From: Candidatus Aenigmatarchaeota archaeon
GTDB lineage: Archaea; EX4484-52; GLR71
Reading direction: 5' to 3'
DNA: 8,808 bases
Assembly (NCBI GenBank): GCA_023134675.1
Contig: JAGLUQ010000026.1
Location: forward strand, 1-8,808
Shown: piece after piece, positions 1-4,850 of the stretch
Layout: each line of letters starts with the position of its first letter
How positions within the stretch are numbered: the stretch's first letter is position 1
Made by a program: the position numbers and the translations under genes
The notes under the pieces: model-generated
The model's database searches: none
Told to the model about the DNA's origin: nothing
Seen by the model: only the letters and a program-made list of their open reading frames with translations

Positions 1-1173
1 GATCTTGCTGTTGTTGTCGTGCCTGCCAAAATCGCAAATATGGTTGTCACTGAATGCGCTGAGACCGGTGTCAAGGCTGTGATAATAATCAGTGCCGGAT
101 ACAGGGAAAGCGGGAGCGATGGCATCATACTTGAAAACCAGCTTAAATCTATCATCAAAAGAGACAATGTCCGAGTTATAGGGCCTAACTGCATCGGCGT
201 CTTAGATACCTACAGCGGTGTTGATACTATATTCTCTCCTTATGAGCGGATGGAGCGGCCAAAAGAAGGCAGAATCTCTGTAATATCCCAGAGCGGGTCT
301 TTCGGCACGGCGCTTGTTGACTGGTGCGCAGAGCATAAGATAGGGATAAACAGGTTTGTGAGCTTCGGCAACAGGGCAGATGTTGGTGAATGCGACCTGG
401 TAGAATTCTTTTCAAAAGACAGTAAGACCAAACTTATAATACTATATATTGAAGGGCCGAAAAACGGGAGAGCGTTGATGGATGTCCTGAAGAAGACAAC
501 CCGGAAGAAACCTGTCATCGTGCTTAAGGCGGGGAAAAGTGATAAAGGTGCTGCGGCGGCTGCATCGCATACAGGATCTCTTGCAGGATCTTACAAGATA
601 TTCAGTTCTGCTATGAAGCAGTGCGGCGCGACAGAGGCAAAGACGCTTGATGAGCTTTTTGATTTCACAAAAGTCCTGAGCAAGCTGGAGCCTGCGAAGG
701 GGAACCGGGTCGCTATTGTTACAAACGGCGGAGGTTATGGGGTGCTGTCTGCTGATGCATGCATATATGGAGGACTTGAGCTTGCAGAGCTGTCGCATAA
801 GAGTGTGACTGCGATAAAGAAAGCAATGCCTGAATTTGCCGGGGTGCACAACCCTCTTGACCTTATAGGCGATGCGACTGAAGAGAGGTTCAGGGTTGCG
901 CTTGAGAACTGTATCAAGGACAAAAATGTAGACATTGTGGTCGTGTTCATATGGGCTCTTGGCACCACTCTTGATTCCGGTGTCACTGAGACTATCATAA
1001 ATATTGCAAGGAAATCAAAAAAACCTGTTATATGCGGAGGTGTTGGGAGCGATTATACCAAAGATACCCTTCTTATGCTTGAGAATGCAGGCATACCAAC
1101 TTTTCCCACACCATGGCGCGCCATGAAGGCTGCAAAGATTCTTTATGATTACGGGAAGATCAGAAAACTGTGA
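1..1173 (+). CDS. Acetyl-CoA synthetase (ADP-forming) alpha subunit, 5'-truncated by window edge
   Basis: This enzyme family converts acyl-CoA + ADP + Pi to the acid + CoA + ATP, which gives energy conservation in fermentative archaea. The frame is open from the first base (D-L-A-V-V-V-V-P-A-K), which is the end of the CoA-binding domain, so the start lies outside the window. About 390 residues are visible; free alpha subunits of the family have roughly 460, so I infer that some 70-80 are missing. In window numbering the succinyl-CoA-ligase-like domain begins near residue 90 (ISVISQSGSFGTA). The A-S-H-T-G-S-L-A-G motif holds the expected phosphorylated histidine at 568-570. A further ligase-CoA domain with VAIVTNGGGYGV follows. 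The protein ends soon after ILYDYGK, so it is a separate alpha subunit and not an alpha-beta fusion; no beta subunit is visible. The stop is 2 bases from the stop of the convergent regulator gene. Acetate as the exact substrate is inferred from the family; other acyl-CoAs are possible. Confidence 0.9.
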   Translation, partial: DLAVVVVPAKIANMVVTECAETGVKAVIIISAGYRESGSDGIILENQLKSIIKRDNVRVIGPNCIGVLDTYSGVDTIFSPYERMERPKEGRISVISQSGSFGTALVDWCAEHKIGINRFVSFGNRADVGECDLVEFFSKDSKTKLIILYIEGPKNGRALMDVLKKTTRKKPVIVLKAGKSDKGAAAAASHTGSLAGSYKIFSSAMKQCGATEAKTLDELFDFTKVLSKLEPAKGNRVAIVTNGGGYGVLSADACIYGGLELAELSHKSVTAIKKAMPEFAGVHNPLDLIGDATEERFRVALENCIKDKNVDIVVVFIWALGTTLDSGVTETIINIARKSKKPVICGGVGSDYTKDTLLMLENAGIPTFPTPWRAMKAAKILYDYGKIRKL

Positions 1174-1175
1174 TA

Positions 1176-1673
1176 TTACTCTTCCTTAAGGGCCATTGAA
1201 GCAACACCAGAATGATCAAATGGCTTGAAGACATTTTCTATGGAGGATATGAACTGGTCTATCTCTCTTATGTATTTGCTCCATCTTGATTTTATGTCGA
1301 CTACGAAATCTTCGTAAGACTTCATATCTTTGTGGGCTGATACGAAAAATGCAGTCCTGCCTGAAAGGCCATTACCTCTTGCGAAACAGATTACATTATT
1401 GTTTGCTTTGATATCTTTTATAAAATTCTTAAGCTCTTCTGCCTTTGAATAGTCTGTCCATTGCATTATAGTTATTACGATTATGTTCATACCTATCTTC
1501 TTGAAGGCCGGGCTTGCGTAATATTTCAATATGTAGTTTTCCCGCTCCAGTTTCTGTCTTATCCTTGTGACTGTCGGCTGGGTCGTGTTTAGCTCTTTTG
1601 CTATCTGCTTGTCTGTCTTCCTGCCGTTTTCTACAAGCTTCAACAGCACATCTTTTTCTTTTTTCTTTAGCAT
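1176..1673 (-). CDS. Lrp/AsnC-like transcriptional regulator
   Basis: Predicted DNA-binding regulator of 165 residues. Residues 4-48 form a winged helix-turn-helix of Lrp/AsnC type: K-E-K-D-V-L-L-K-L-V-E-N-G-R, then Q-I-A-K-E-L and a recognition helix T-Q-P-T-V-T-R-I-R-Q-K-L-E. Residues 60-147 (GMNIIVITIMQ ... SYEDFVVDIKSRW) look like an alpha/beta ligand or oligomerisation domain of RAM type, but the match is weak and I cannot predict a ligand. I chose the ATG at 1673 over a TTG at 1715. The extra 14 residues would be hydrophobic and unlike the family, and a T-rich TATA-like stretch at 1691-1704 lies about 26 bases upstream of 1673, fitting a leaderless mRNA. It is convergent with the acyl-CoA synthetase gene and divergent from the DUF2892 gene, so its targets may include the shared 97-base region, as Lrp proteins often autoregulate. 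That last point is inference. Confidence 0.85.
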   Translation of the reverse strand: MLKKKEKDVLLKLVENGRKTDKQIAKELNTTQPTVTRIRQKLERENYILKYYASPAFKKIGMNIIVITIMQWTDYSKAEELKNFIKDIKANNNVICFARGNGLSGRTAFFVSAHKDMKSYEDFVVDIKSRWSKYIREIDQFISSIENVFKPFDHSGVASMALKEE

Positions 1674-1690
1674 ACAATATATATGGTGAC

Positions 1691-1704
1691 AAAAAAATAA
1701 AAGG
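1691..1704 (-). promoter_or_regulatory. Candidate TATA element of the Lrp-like gene
   Basis: On the minus strand this reads CCTTTTATTTTTTT, centred about 26 bases before the ATG at 1673. This spacing fits an archaeal promoter giving a leaderless transcript. The match to the TATA consensus is only fair. Confidence 0.35.
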
Positions 1705-1719
1705 AAGTTCAACAATAAC

Positions 1720-1732
1720 CGAAATATATATA
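1720..1732 (+). promoter_or_regulatory. BRE/TATA promoter of the DUF2892 gene
   Basis: The sequence CGAAATATATATA is a very good archaeal BRE (CGAAA) plus TATA box. A start of transcription about 24 bases downstream (near 1755) would leave a short leader of about 15 bases that just includes the GGTGAT ribosome binding site at 1759-1764. Confidence 0.7.
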
Positions 1733-1758
1733 TAGTAATCTTTTATAAAGTATTATCT

Positions 1759-1764
1759 GGTGAT
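1759..1764 (+). promoter_or_regulatory. Ribosome binding site GGTGAT
   Basis: GGTGAT matches the archaeal anti-Shine-Dalgarno complement (GGAGGTGATC) and lies 6 bases before the ATG at 1771. It fixes that start. Confidence 0.7.
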
Positions 1765-1770
1765 ATATTT

Positions 1771-2091
1771 ATGAAAATTAATATTGGAGAGAAAGACAGG
1801 GCAATAAGGATTGTTGTCGGTGCTGTTGCATTTCCCAGTGCAATCTTAGGAACACCTTTTGCTCTTGCAACAATGGGAGTCACGAGCACTATTATAGGTC
1901 TTTTAGGTGTGGATCTTCTTGTAACCGGCGCTCTTGGATCAAGCCCGATATATGGCTTTTTGGGTATTGATACGACAAAAAGTAAGGCTGCTCAAAAAAG
2001 CGTTGCTGTAAGTAAGTTTGTTAAGAAGCCTGCTGCAAGGAAAAAGGCTCCGGCAAGGAAGAAAGCTGTTCCAAAAAGAAAGAGAAAGTGA
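1771..2091 (+). CDS. DUF2892-like small membrane protein with histone-H1-like basic tail
   Basis: The protein has 106 residues. The N-terminus M-K-I-N-I-G-E-K-D-R-A-I-R is the typical amphipathic opening of DUF2892 (YgaP-type inner-membrane) proteins. Two hydrophobic segments follow at about residues 14-34 and 38-56, then L-L-G-V-D-L-L-V-T-G-A-L-G-S-S-P-I-Y-G-F, the conserved second half of the domain. The family often has Cys before Pro-x-Tyr; here it is Ser-Ser-Pro-Ile-Tyr. Residues 70-106 are a tail with 17 Lys/Arg and no Asp/Glu, with repeated K-K-x-x-A-R-K-K units (RKKAPARKKA) like bacterial Hc1 or eukaryotic H1 tails. The DUF2892 domain has no firm biochemical function. The tail could bind nucleic acid or acidic lipids (inference). 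The gene has its own strong promoter and an SD sequence, followed by a T-tract, so it is probably monocistronic. Confidence 0.85.
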   Translation: MKINIGEKDRAIRIVVGAVAFPSAILGTPFALATMGVTSTIIGLLGVDLLVTGALGSSPIYGFLGIDTTKSKAAQKSVAVSKFVKKPAARKKAPARKKAVPKRKRK

Positions 2092-2094
2092 TTC

Positions 2095-2101
2095 TTTTTT
2101 T
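2095..2101 (+). terminator. Oligo-T terminator after the DUF2892 gene
   Basis: Seven consecutive T follow the stop codon by three bases, with more T-rich sequence to 2110. Archaeal RNA polymerase terminates at such tracts. The tract sits in the 17-base gap between two convergent genes. Confidence 0.5.
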
Positions 2102-2108
2102 GATTTCT

Positions 2109-2309
2109 TTATCCGCCTGAGATAATTTTTATTATCTCTATTTTGTCTTCTTTTTTTATCCTTATGTCTTCGGGTTCTACCTCATTATTGATTTTTACTA
2201 TCACTGTCTCTGCGTTTATGTCTAATGTCTTTAGCATGTCTGATATTTTTGGACAGGTCTTAAGATCAAGCTTTCTTCTTTTTCCTTCGTAAGTTGCTGC
2301 GATATCCAT
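2109..2309 (-). CDS. Ubiquitin-like beta-grasp protein ending in Gly-Gly (MoaD/ThiS/SAMP type)
   Basis: The protein has 66 residues and the layout of the ThiS/MoaD/SAMP superfamily: a beta hairpin (DIAATYEGKRRKLDL), a helix (KISDMLKTLD), strands VIVKINNEVE and EDKIEIIKII, and a free C-terminal I-S-G-G. In this superfamily an E1-like enzyme adenylates the terminal glycine, which then carries sulfur as a thiocarboxylate (thiamine, molybdopterin, tRNA thiolation) or is joined to lysines of target proteins. The sequence does not tell which role applies, and no E1, ThiG, MoaE or thiouridylase gene is visible. I chose the ATG at 2309 over a TTG at 2321 because GGTG lies 6 bases upstream. A TATA-like ATTTAAAT at 2346-2353 would give a leader of about 15 bases. 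The 66-residue length is close to usual for ThiS. Confidence 0.85.
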   Translation of the reverse strand: MDIAATYEGKRRKLDLKTCPKISDMLKTLDINAETVIVKINNEVEPEDIRIKKEDKIEIIKIISGG

Positions 2310-2315
2310 GAAATA

Positions 2316-2319
2316 CACC
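2316..2319 (-). promoter_or_regulatory. Ribosome binding site GGTG of the ubiquitin-like gene
   Basis: On the minus strand GGTG lies 6 bases before ATG 2309 and overlaps the TTG alternative at 2321-2319, so it decides in favour of the ATG. Confidence 0.5.
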
Positions 2320-2329
2320 AATCTTTAAA

Positions 2330-2353
2330 GTTAAATAATTAATAATTTAAATG
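2330..2353. promoter_or_regulatory. Overlapping divergent promoters
   Basis: The 49-base gap between the ubiquitin-like gene (-) and the two-helix membrane protein gene (+) is nearly all A/T. GTTAAATAATT at 2330-2340 lies about 25 bases before the ATG at 2359 and suits a leaderless plus-strand transcript. ATTTAAAT at 2346-2353 suits the minus-strand gene. The two promoters would interleave, so they may compete or be co-regulated (inference). Confidence 0.4.
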
Positions 2354-2358
2354 ATTGC

Positions 2359-2700
2359 ATGAAGACATTTCTTATAAAAGCTAAGATTGCTATGGACCGG
2401 GGAAAATACTGGCTCAGCTATATCAATTTTGCCATGCTTCTTTTCATAGCTGTTACGAACATGAAAGAGTATGAGTATTTCTCATTTCTGCAAGGGAGGT
2501 ACTGGCTTGTTCTTCTTGGTCTTGGCACTCTTGTGTTCATCACGGTTCTTGGCTATGTTGACCTTAAGAAACTTAAGACATATCAGGTTGAGTCTGAGAT
2601 TTACGCGCGGATTAATCCTGTGCAGCAGAAGATTTTTGAGAACCAAGACAAGATACTGAAGAGGATTGAAGGGCTGGAGAAAAAGATTGGGAAGAAGTGA
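2359..2700 (+). CDS. Two-helix membrane protein with C-terminal coiled coil, unknown function
   Basis: I do not recognise this 113-residue protein. It has a basic N-terminus (MKTFLIKAKIAMDRGKYW) and two hydrophobic segments, at about residues 18-34 (LSYINFAMLLFIAVTNM) and 48-68 (YWLVLLGLGTLVFITVLGYVD). The short polar loop between them is rich in Tyr and Phe. After TM2 comes K-K-L-K and then a charged segment (residues 76-113, NQDKILKRIEGLEKKIGKK) with heptad-like spacing that suggests a coiled coil. By the positive-inside rule both termini probably face the cytoplasm. An ATG at 2351 is followed at once by a stop, so 2359 is the start. The stop is 7 bases from the stop of the convergent histone gene. 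It could be an anchor or scaffold subunit; nothing in the sequence names a partner. Confidence 0.75.
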   Translation: MKTFLIKAKIAMDRGKYWLSYINFAMLLFIAVTNMKEYEYFSFLQGRYWLVLLGLGTLVFITVLGYVDLKKLKTYQVESEIYARINPVQQKIFENQDKILKRIEGLEKKIGKK

Positions 2701-2707
2701 ATGTTTT

Positions 2708-2911
2708 TCACATATTCTTTGCAAGCTTTACATCTGAGGCTTTGACTGTGTTTCTTCCTGCGTGATCTGCAAGGGTGACTGCGCCCTGGGCTATCTCTGT
2801 CGCCATGTCTTCCAGGATTTCTGCGAAGAGTTTTGCTGCCTTTATAGATACTCTTTCCGCTCCTGCATTTCTCAGGAGACGCTCTGCTGCAGCTGCCGGT
2901 ATGTTTGACAT
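2708..2911 (-). CDS. Archaeal histone
   Basis: This 67-residue protein is a single histone fold of HMfB type, with the usual archaeal length and no tails. Helix 1 holds A-A-E-R-L-L-R-N-A-G-A-E-R-V-S, the long alpha 2 helix is at about residues 23-48, and H-A-G-R-N-T-V-K-A-S-D-V-K-L-A is the loop-2/alpha-3 signature that binds DNA (R53, T55 region). Such proteins dimerise and wrap or bridge DNA. The reading frame stays open further upstream, but the ATG at 2911 gives the family's normal N-terminus. ATTTAAA on the minus strand at 2934-2940 lies about 26 bases before the start, fitting a leaderless mRNA. The gene is divergent from hjc, with 85 bases between the starts. The C-terminus stops at L-A-K-N-M without the basic extra residues of HMfB. 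Confidence 0.95.
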   Translation of the reverse strand: MSNIPAAAAERLLRNAGAERVSIKAAKLFAEILEDMATEIAQGAVTLADHAGRNTVKASDVKLAKNM

Positions 2912-2933
2912 GAAATTATATTGGTTGCTGGGG

Positions 2934-2940
2934 TTTAAAT
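2934..2940 (-). promoter_or_regulatory. TATA box of the histone gene
   Basis: ATTTAAA on the minus strand is centred 26 bases before ATG 2911, the position expected for a leaderless archaeal transcript. Confidence 0.5.
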
Positions 2941-2960
2941 GTTTTGTTTGGTTTATACAA

Positions 2961-2973
2961 ATGAAATATATAA
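2961..2973 (+). promoter_or_regulatory. BRE/TATA box of hjc
   Basis: ATGAAATATATAA contains a purine-rich BRE-like GAAA next to TATATAA, centred about 28 bases before ATG 2997. No Shine-Dalgarno match is present, so a leaderless mRNA is likely. This supports starting hjc at 2997 and not at the in-frame ATG at 2961. Confidence 0.55.
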
Positions 2974-2996
2974 CAACAAAAATCCAAAATTCAATC

Positions 2997-3320
2997 ATGT
3001 ACAAGAAAGGGTACAACTTTGAGCGAAAGATTAAACTTGAACTTGAGTCGCAGGGATGGAAAGTCATAAGATCCGGAGGATCAAAAAAACCTGATATGGT
3101 TGCTGCGCGTGACGGCAAGATAATTATTATTGAGTGCAAGATTACAAAAGGCAAGAAAGTATATCTTGAAACTGATGAGGTTGAGAAACTTCTTGATGTG
3201 GCGAATCATTTTAAGGCAGAGTGTATGTATGCTGTCCAGAGGATAAGGGAGAGCTGGTCACTTGTACCTCTTGATTCTTTAAGAAAGACTGATAAGGGAT
3301 ATGTATTTGATTTTGATTAG
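2997..3320 (+). CDS. hjc: Holliday junction resolvase Hjc
   Basis: Hjc cuts four-way DNA junctions symmetrically and so finishes homologous recombination and restart of broken forks. The 107 residues starting M-Y-K-K-G-Y-N-F-E-R align without gaps to the start of known Hjc enzymes. The nuclease residues are all present at the family's positions: E9 and R10 in helix 1, D33 in G-S-K-K-P-D-M-V-A, and E46 and K48 in I-E-C-K, the E-x-K of the restriction-endonuclease-like fold. R25 and S26 in V-I-R-S-G-G-S lie in the DNA-binding region. The C-terminus after residue 95 is short (DKGYVFDFD) and lacks the longer tail of some homologues. The upstream in-frame extension (2775-2996) overlaps the histone gene and has no support. 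The gene is monocistronic: its 3' end faces orc1 with a 14-base gap. Confidence 0.93.
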   Translation: MYKKGYNFERKIKLELESQGWKVIRSGGSKKPDMVAARDGKIIIIECKITKGKKVYLETDEVEKLLDVANHFKAECMYAVQRIRESWSLVPLDSLRKTDKGYVFDFD

Positions 3321-3334
3321 GATCTTTTCTTTGC

Positions 3335-4543
3335 TTATATGTTGAATTCTGAGTCCAGGAACTCTGTGACGCGGGAATATACTTTTCCTGAAAGCGCAAG
3401 CCTTATTGTTCTTGTTCTGCCATGCCTGCCACGGCTTATGACTTTTGTGTTTATGATGCTGAGCATGTCAAGCTCTGCTATCAGGTCACTTACCCTTCTC
3501 TGTGTCAGAGGTTTTAGTCCTACCTTGTCGCAGAAAGTTACATACAGGTCAAAGACGTCGCCTGTATATATGTAATCTGATGCTTTGTCTGTGAGTGATA
3601 ATATTGCTTTTAAGAGAAGCTTGGACTGTTTAGGCTGGGTCTTGACTGCTTCTATTATATGATCCATATCTATCTTTGACTCTGCGCAGTCTACATGATT
3701 CTCTGTCACTTTTTCCATATTCTGCCTTTCCGCAAGCTCGCCTGCCACACGCAGAAGATTTAAGGCGCGTCTTGCATCACCATGCTCCTGGGCTGCTAAG
3801 GCTGCGCATTTCTGGATGACACCATCCATTACTACATCTTCGCTGAATGATATTGATGCTCTTTCTGATAATATGTCTTTAAGCTGGAGTGCATTGTATG
3901 GAGGAAATATCAGTTCTTCGTCTGAAAGCGAGCTTTTTACTCTTGCATCTATGTTCTCTGTGAAAGACAGGTTGTTTGATATTCCTATTATTGTAACTTT
4001 TGAATTGTCTGTATCCTGATTTATTCTTGTGAGAGTATATAGGAATTCATCGCCAACCTTTTCCACAAGAGCATCTATCTCATCAAGGATAAGCATTACT
4101 ACACCTTTATTTTCTTCCAGAGCTTCAAAAAATATTTTGTAGACCTGATCTGTCGGAAGCCCTGTCGGTGGAACCTTTTTTCCAAGAAGACCTGCAAGAT
4201 ATGCTATCAGTCTGTATTCTGTATCTGCTACTCTTTTCATCTTGCAGTTGACATAAAGGAGGCTTATGTTTACGTTGTTGGATGCTGCAGACTCTTTGAG
4301 CTGGCCTACAACATACTGTGTGACAAGAGTCTTGCCTGTGCCTGTCATACCGTAGATGAATATGTTTGATGGCCTGTCACCTTTCAGGGCCGGTGCAAGA
4401 ATACTTCCTATCTGGTTTATCTGATCATTCCTGTGAGGTACTGTATCTGGTGTATATTTTATTGTCAGGGCATTCTTATCTTTAAACAAGGTCTTAGAAT
4501 TTATGTAATTATCAAACAGATTTTTCAGTGTTTTCTGAGACAA
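3335..4543 (-). CDS. orc1/cdc6: Orc1/Cdc6 replication initiator
   Basis: This 402-residue AAA+ ATPase binds origin recognition boxes and starts chromosome replication; it is related to eukaryotic Orc1 and Cdc6. Visible motifs are Walker A G-M-T-G-T-G-K-T (65-72), Walker B L-I-L-D-E-I-D (151-157), sensor 1 I-G-I-S-N-N (186-191), a probable arginine finger in A-R-V-K-S-S-L (R201), and sensor 2 G-D-A-R-R-A-L-N-L-L-R (255-265). A C-terminal winged helix (about 310-400) carries LTQRRVSDLIAELDML and a wing RGRHGRTRT that should contact DNA. The length is normal for the family. The start is TTG at 4543, as no ATG or GTG lies in frame upstream before the stop; GAGGT lies 7 bases before it. The gene is transcribed away from the candidate origin directly upstream, the classic archaeal arrangement. 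Confidence 0.95.
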   Translation of the reverse strand: MSQKTLKNLFDNYINSKTLFKDKNALTIKYTPDTVPHRNDQINQIGSILAPALKGDRPSNIFIYGMTGTGKTLVTQYVVGQLKESAASNNVNISLLYVNCKMKRVADTEYRLIAYLAGLLGKKVPPTGLPTDQVYKIFFEALEENKGVVMLILDEIDALVEKVGDEFLYTLTRINQDTDNSKVTIIGISNNLSFTENIDARVKSSLSDEELIFPPYNALQLKDILSERASISFSEDVVMDGVIQKCAALAAQEHGDARRALNLLRVAGELAERQNMEKVTENHVDCAESKIDMDHIIEAVKTQPKQSKLLLKAILSLTDKASDYIYTGDVFDLYVTFCDKVGLKPLTQRRVSDLIAELDMLSIINTKVISRGRHGRTRTIRLALSGKVYSRVTEFLDSEFNI

Positions 4544-4550
4544 TAGATCT

Positions 4551-4555
4551 ACCTC
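4551..4555 (-). promoter_or_regulatory. Ribosome binding site GAGGT of orc1
   Basis: On the minus strand GAGGT lies 7 bases before the TTG at 4543 and supports that unusual start codon. A leadered mRNA is therefore expected, unlike most neighbours. A possible TATA element is TATTTAAA on the minus strand near 4632-4639, but the promoter is uncertain. Confidence 0.55.
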
Positions 4556-4658
4556 TAAAAATATATGTTCTACAAGAAATTATGGTTGAAAGCGTTTGTT
4601 TCTTGTGTATATTCTCTATAGGAAATAAAGGTTTAAATACTTATGCTTTATCTGCCCC

Positions 4659-4681
4659 TCACCCCTTGATTTCATTTGGAA
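4659..4681 (-). other. Origin recognition box-like element (left, minus orientation)
   Basis: On the minus strand the element reads TTCCAAATGAAAT then CAAGGGGTGA. It combines a TTCCA..TG.AAA core with a G-string (GGGGTGA), as in archaeal ORB elements, whose published consensus is roughly TTCCANTGGAAAC followed by a GGGGT stretch. By eye, 17 of 23 positions match the right-hand element. Orc1 would bind here (inference). Confidence 0.6.
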
Positions 4682-4709
4682 GCCCTATATTATATCATAT
4701 TAAACAGGA

Positions 4710-4726
4710 ATATAACATTGTTATAT
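4710..4726. repeat. Short palindrome in the centre of the AT-rich segment
   Basis: ATATAAC and GTTATAT form perfect 7-base inverted arms around ATT. It lies roughly midway between the two ORB-like elements. It could ease melting or be a protein site, or be chance in AT-rich DNA. Confidence 0.4.
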
Positions 4727-4764
4727 ATTAAATGGAAAAAAGTTGTGTTTGATTGAATTCTAAG

Positions 4765-4787
4765 TTCTACTGGAAATGAAGGAGTGA
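4765..4787 (+). other. Origin recognition box-like element (right, plus orientation)
   Basis: The element reads TTCTACTGGAAAT then GAAGGAGTGA. The ACTGGAAA core followed by a GGAGTGA G-string is close to the archaeal ORB consensus, and closer than the left element in the core. Being non-coding and beside orc1 strengthens the call. Confidence 0.65.
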
Positions 4788-4807
4788 CACCTTTGAGAGG
4801 TTACTTT

Positions 4808-4850
4808 AGAAAAAAGTTTTAGATTTGTTTTTTCATTTTATTTCAAATCT
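4808..4850 (-). terminator. Hairpin plus T-tract terminator of the dUTPase-like gene
   Basis: On the minus strand AGATTTG and CAAATCT (4850-4844 and 4827-4821) form a perfect 7-base stem with a 16-base loop across the stop codon. CTTTTTTCT at 4816-4808 follows. The AT-rich stem is weak, but the T-tract alone is a plausible archaeal terminator. It would keep transcripts of the upstream gene from running into the candidate origin. Confidence 0.5.

Larger units (their letters stand above)
4659..4787. other. Candidate replication origin (oriC): inverted ORB pair around an AT-rich segment
   Basis: The 299 bases between orc1 (4543) and the dUTPase-like gene (4843) hold no credible gene. Within them, two ORB-like elements in opposite orientation (4659-4681 minus, 4765-4787 plus) flank 83 bases with 19 G+C by my count (about 77% A+T; 4686-4740 is about 85%). 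Their G-strings both point outward. Archaeal origins typically lie next to orc1/cdc6 and consist of inverted ORBs around a duplex unwinding element, so the layout fits. An ATATAAC-ATT-GTTATAT palindrome lies in the centre. Two ORBs are few compared with some origins. Function is inferred from motif and context. Confidence 0.65.

Noticed and set aside
1674..1715. TTG start giving 14 more residues on the Lrp-like regulator
   Set aside because: The added residues are hydrophobic and unlike the family, and the putative promoter lies within them.
2775..2996. N-terminal extension of hjc from an upstream ATG
   Set aside because: Runs antisense through the histone gene; Hjc family proteins begin at M-Y-K-K-G, and the TATA spacing supports 2997.
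2912..3154. N-terminal extension of the histone
   Set aside because: Antisense to hjc and beyond its own TATA box; archaeal histones of this type begin near M-S-N-I-P.
4528..4731. Plus-strand reading frame of 67 codons over the orc1 start and the left ORB
   Set aside because: Overlaps orc1 antisense, has no family resemblance and runs into the AT-rich origin segment. I read it as chance.
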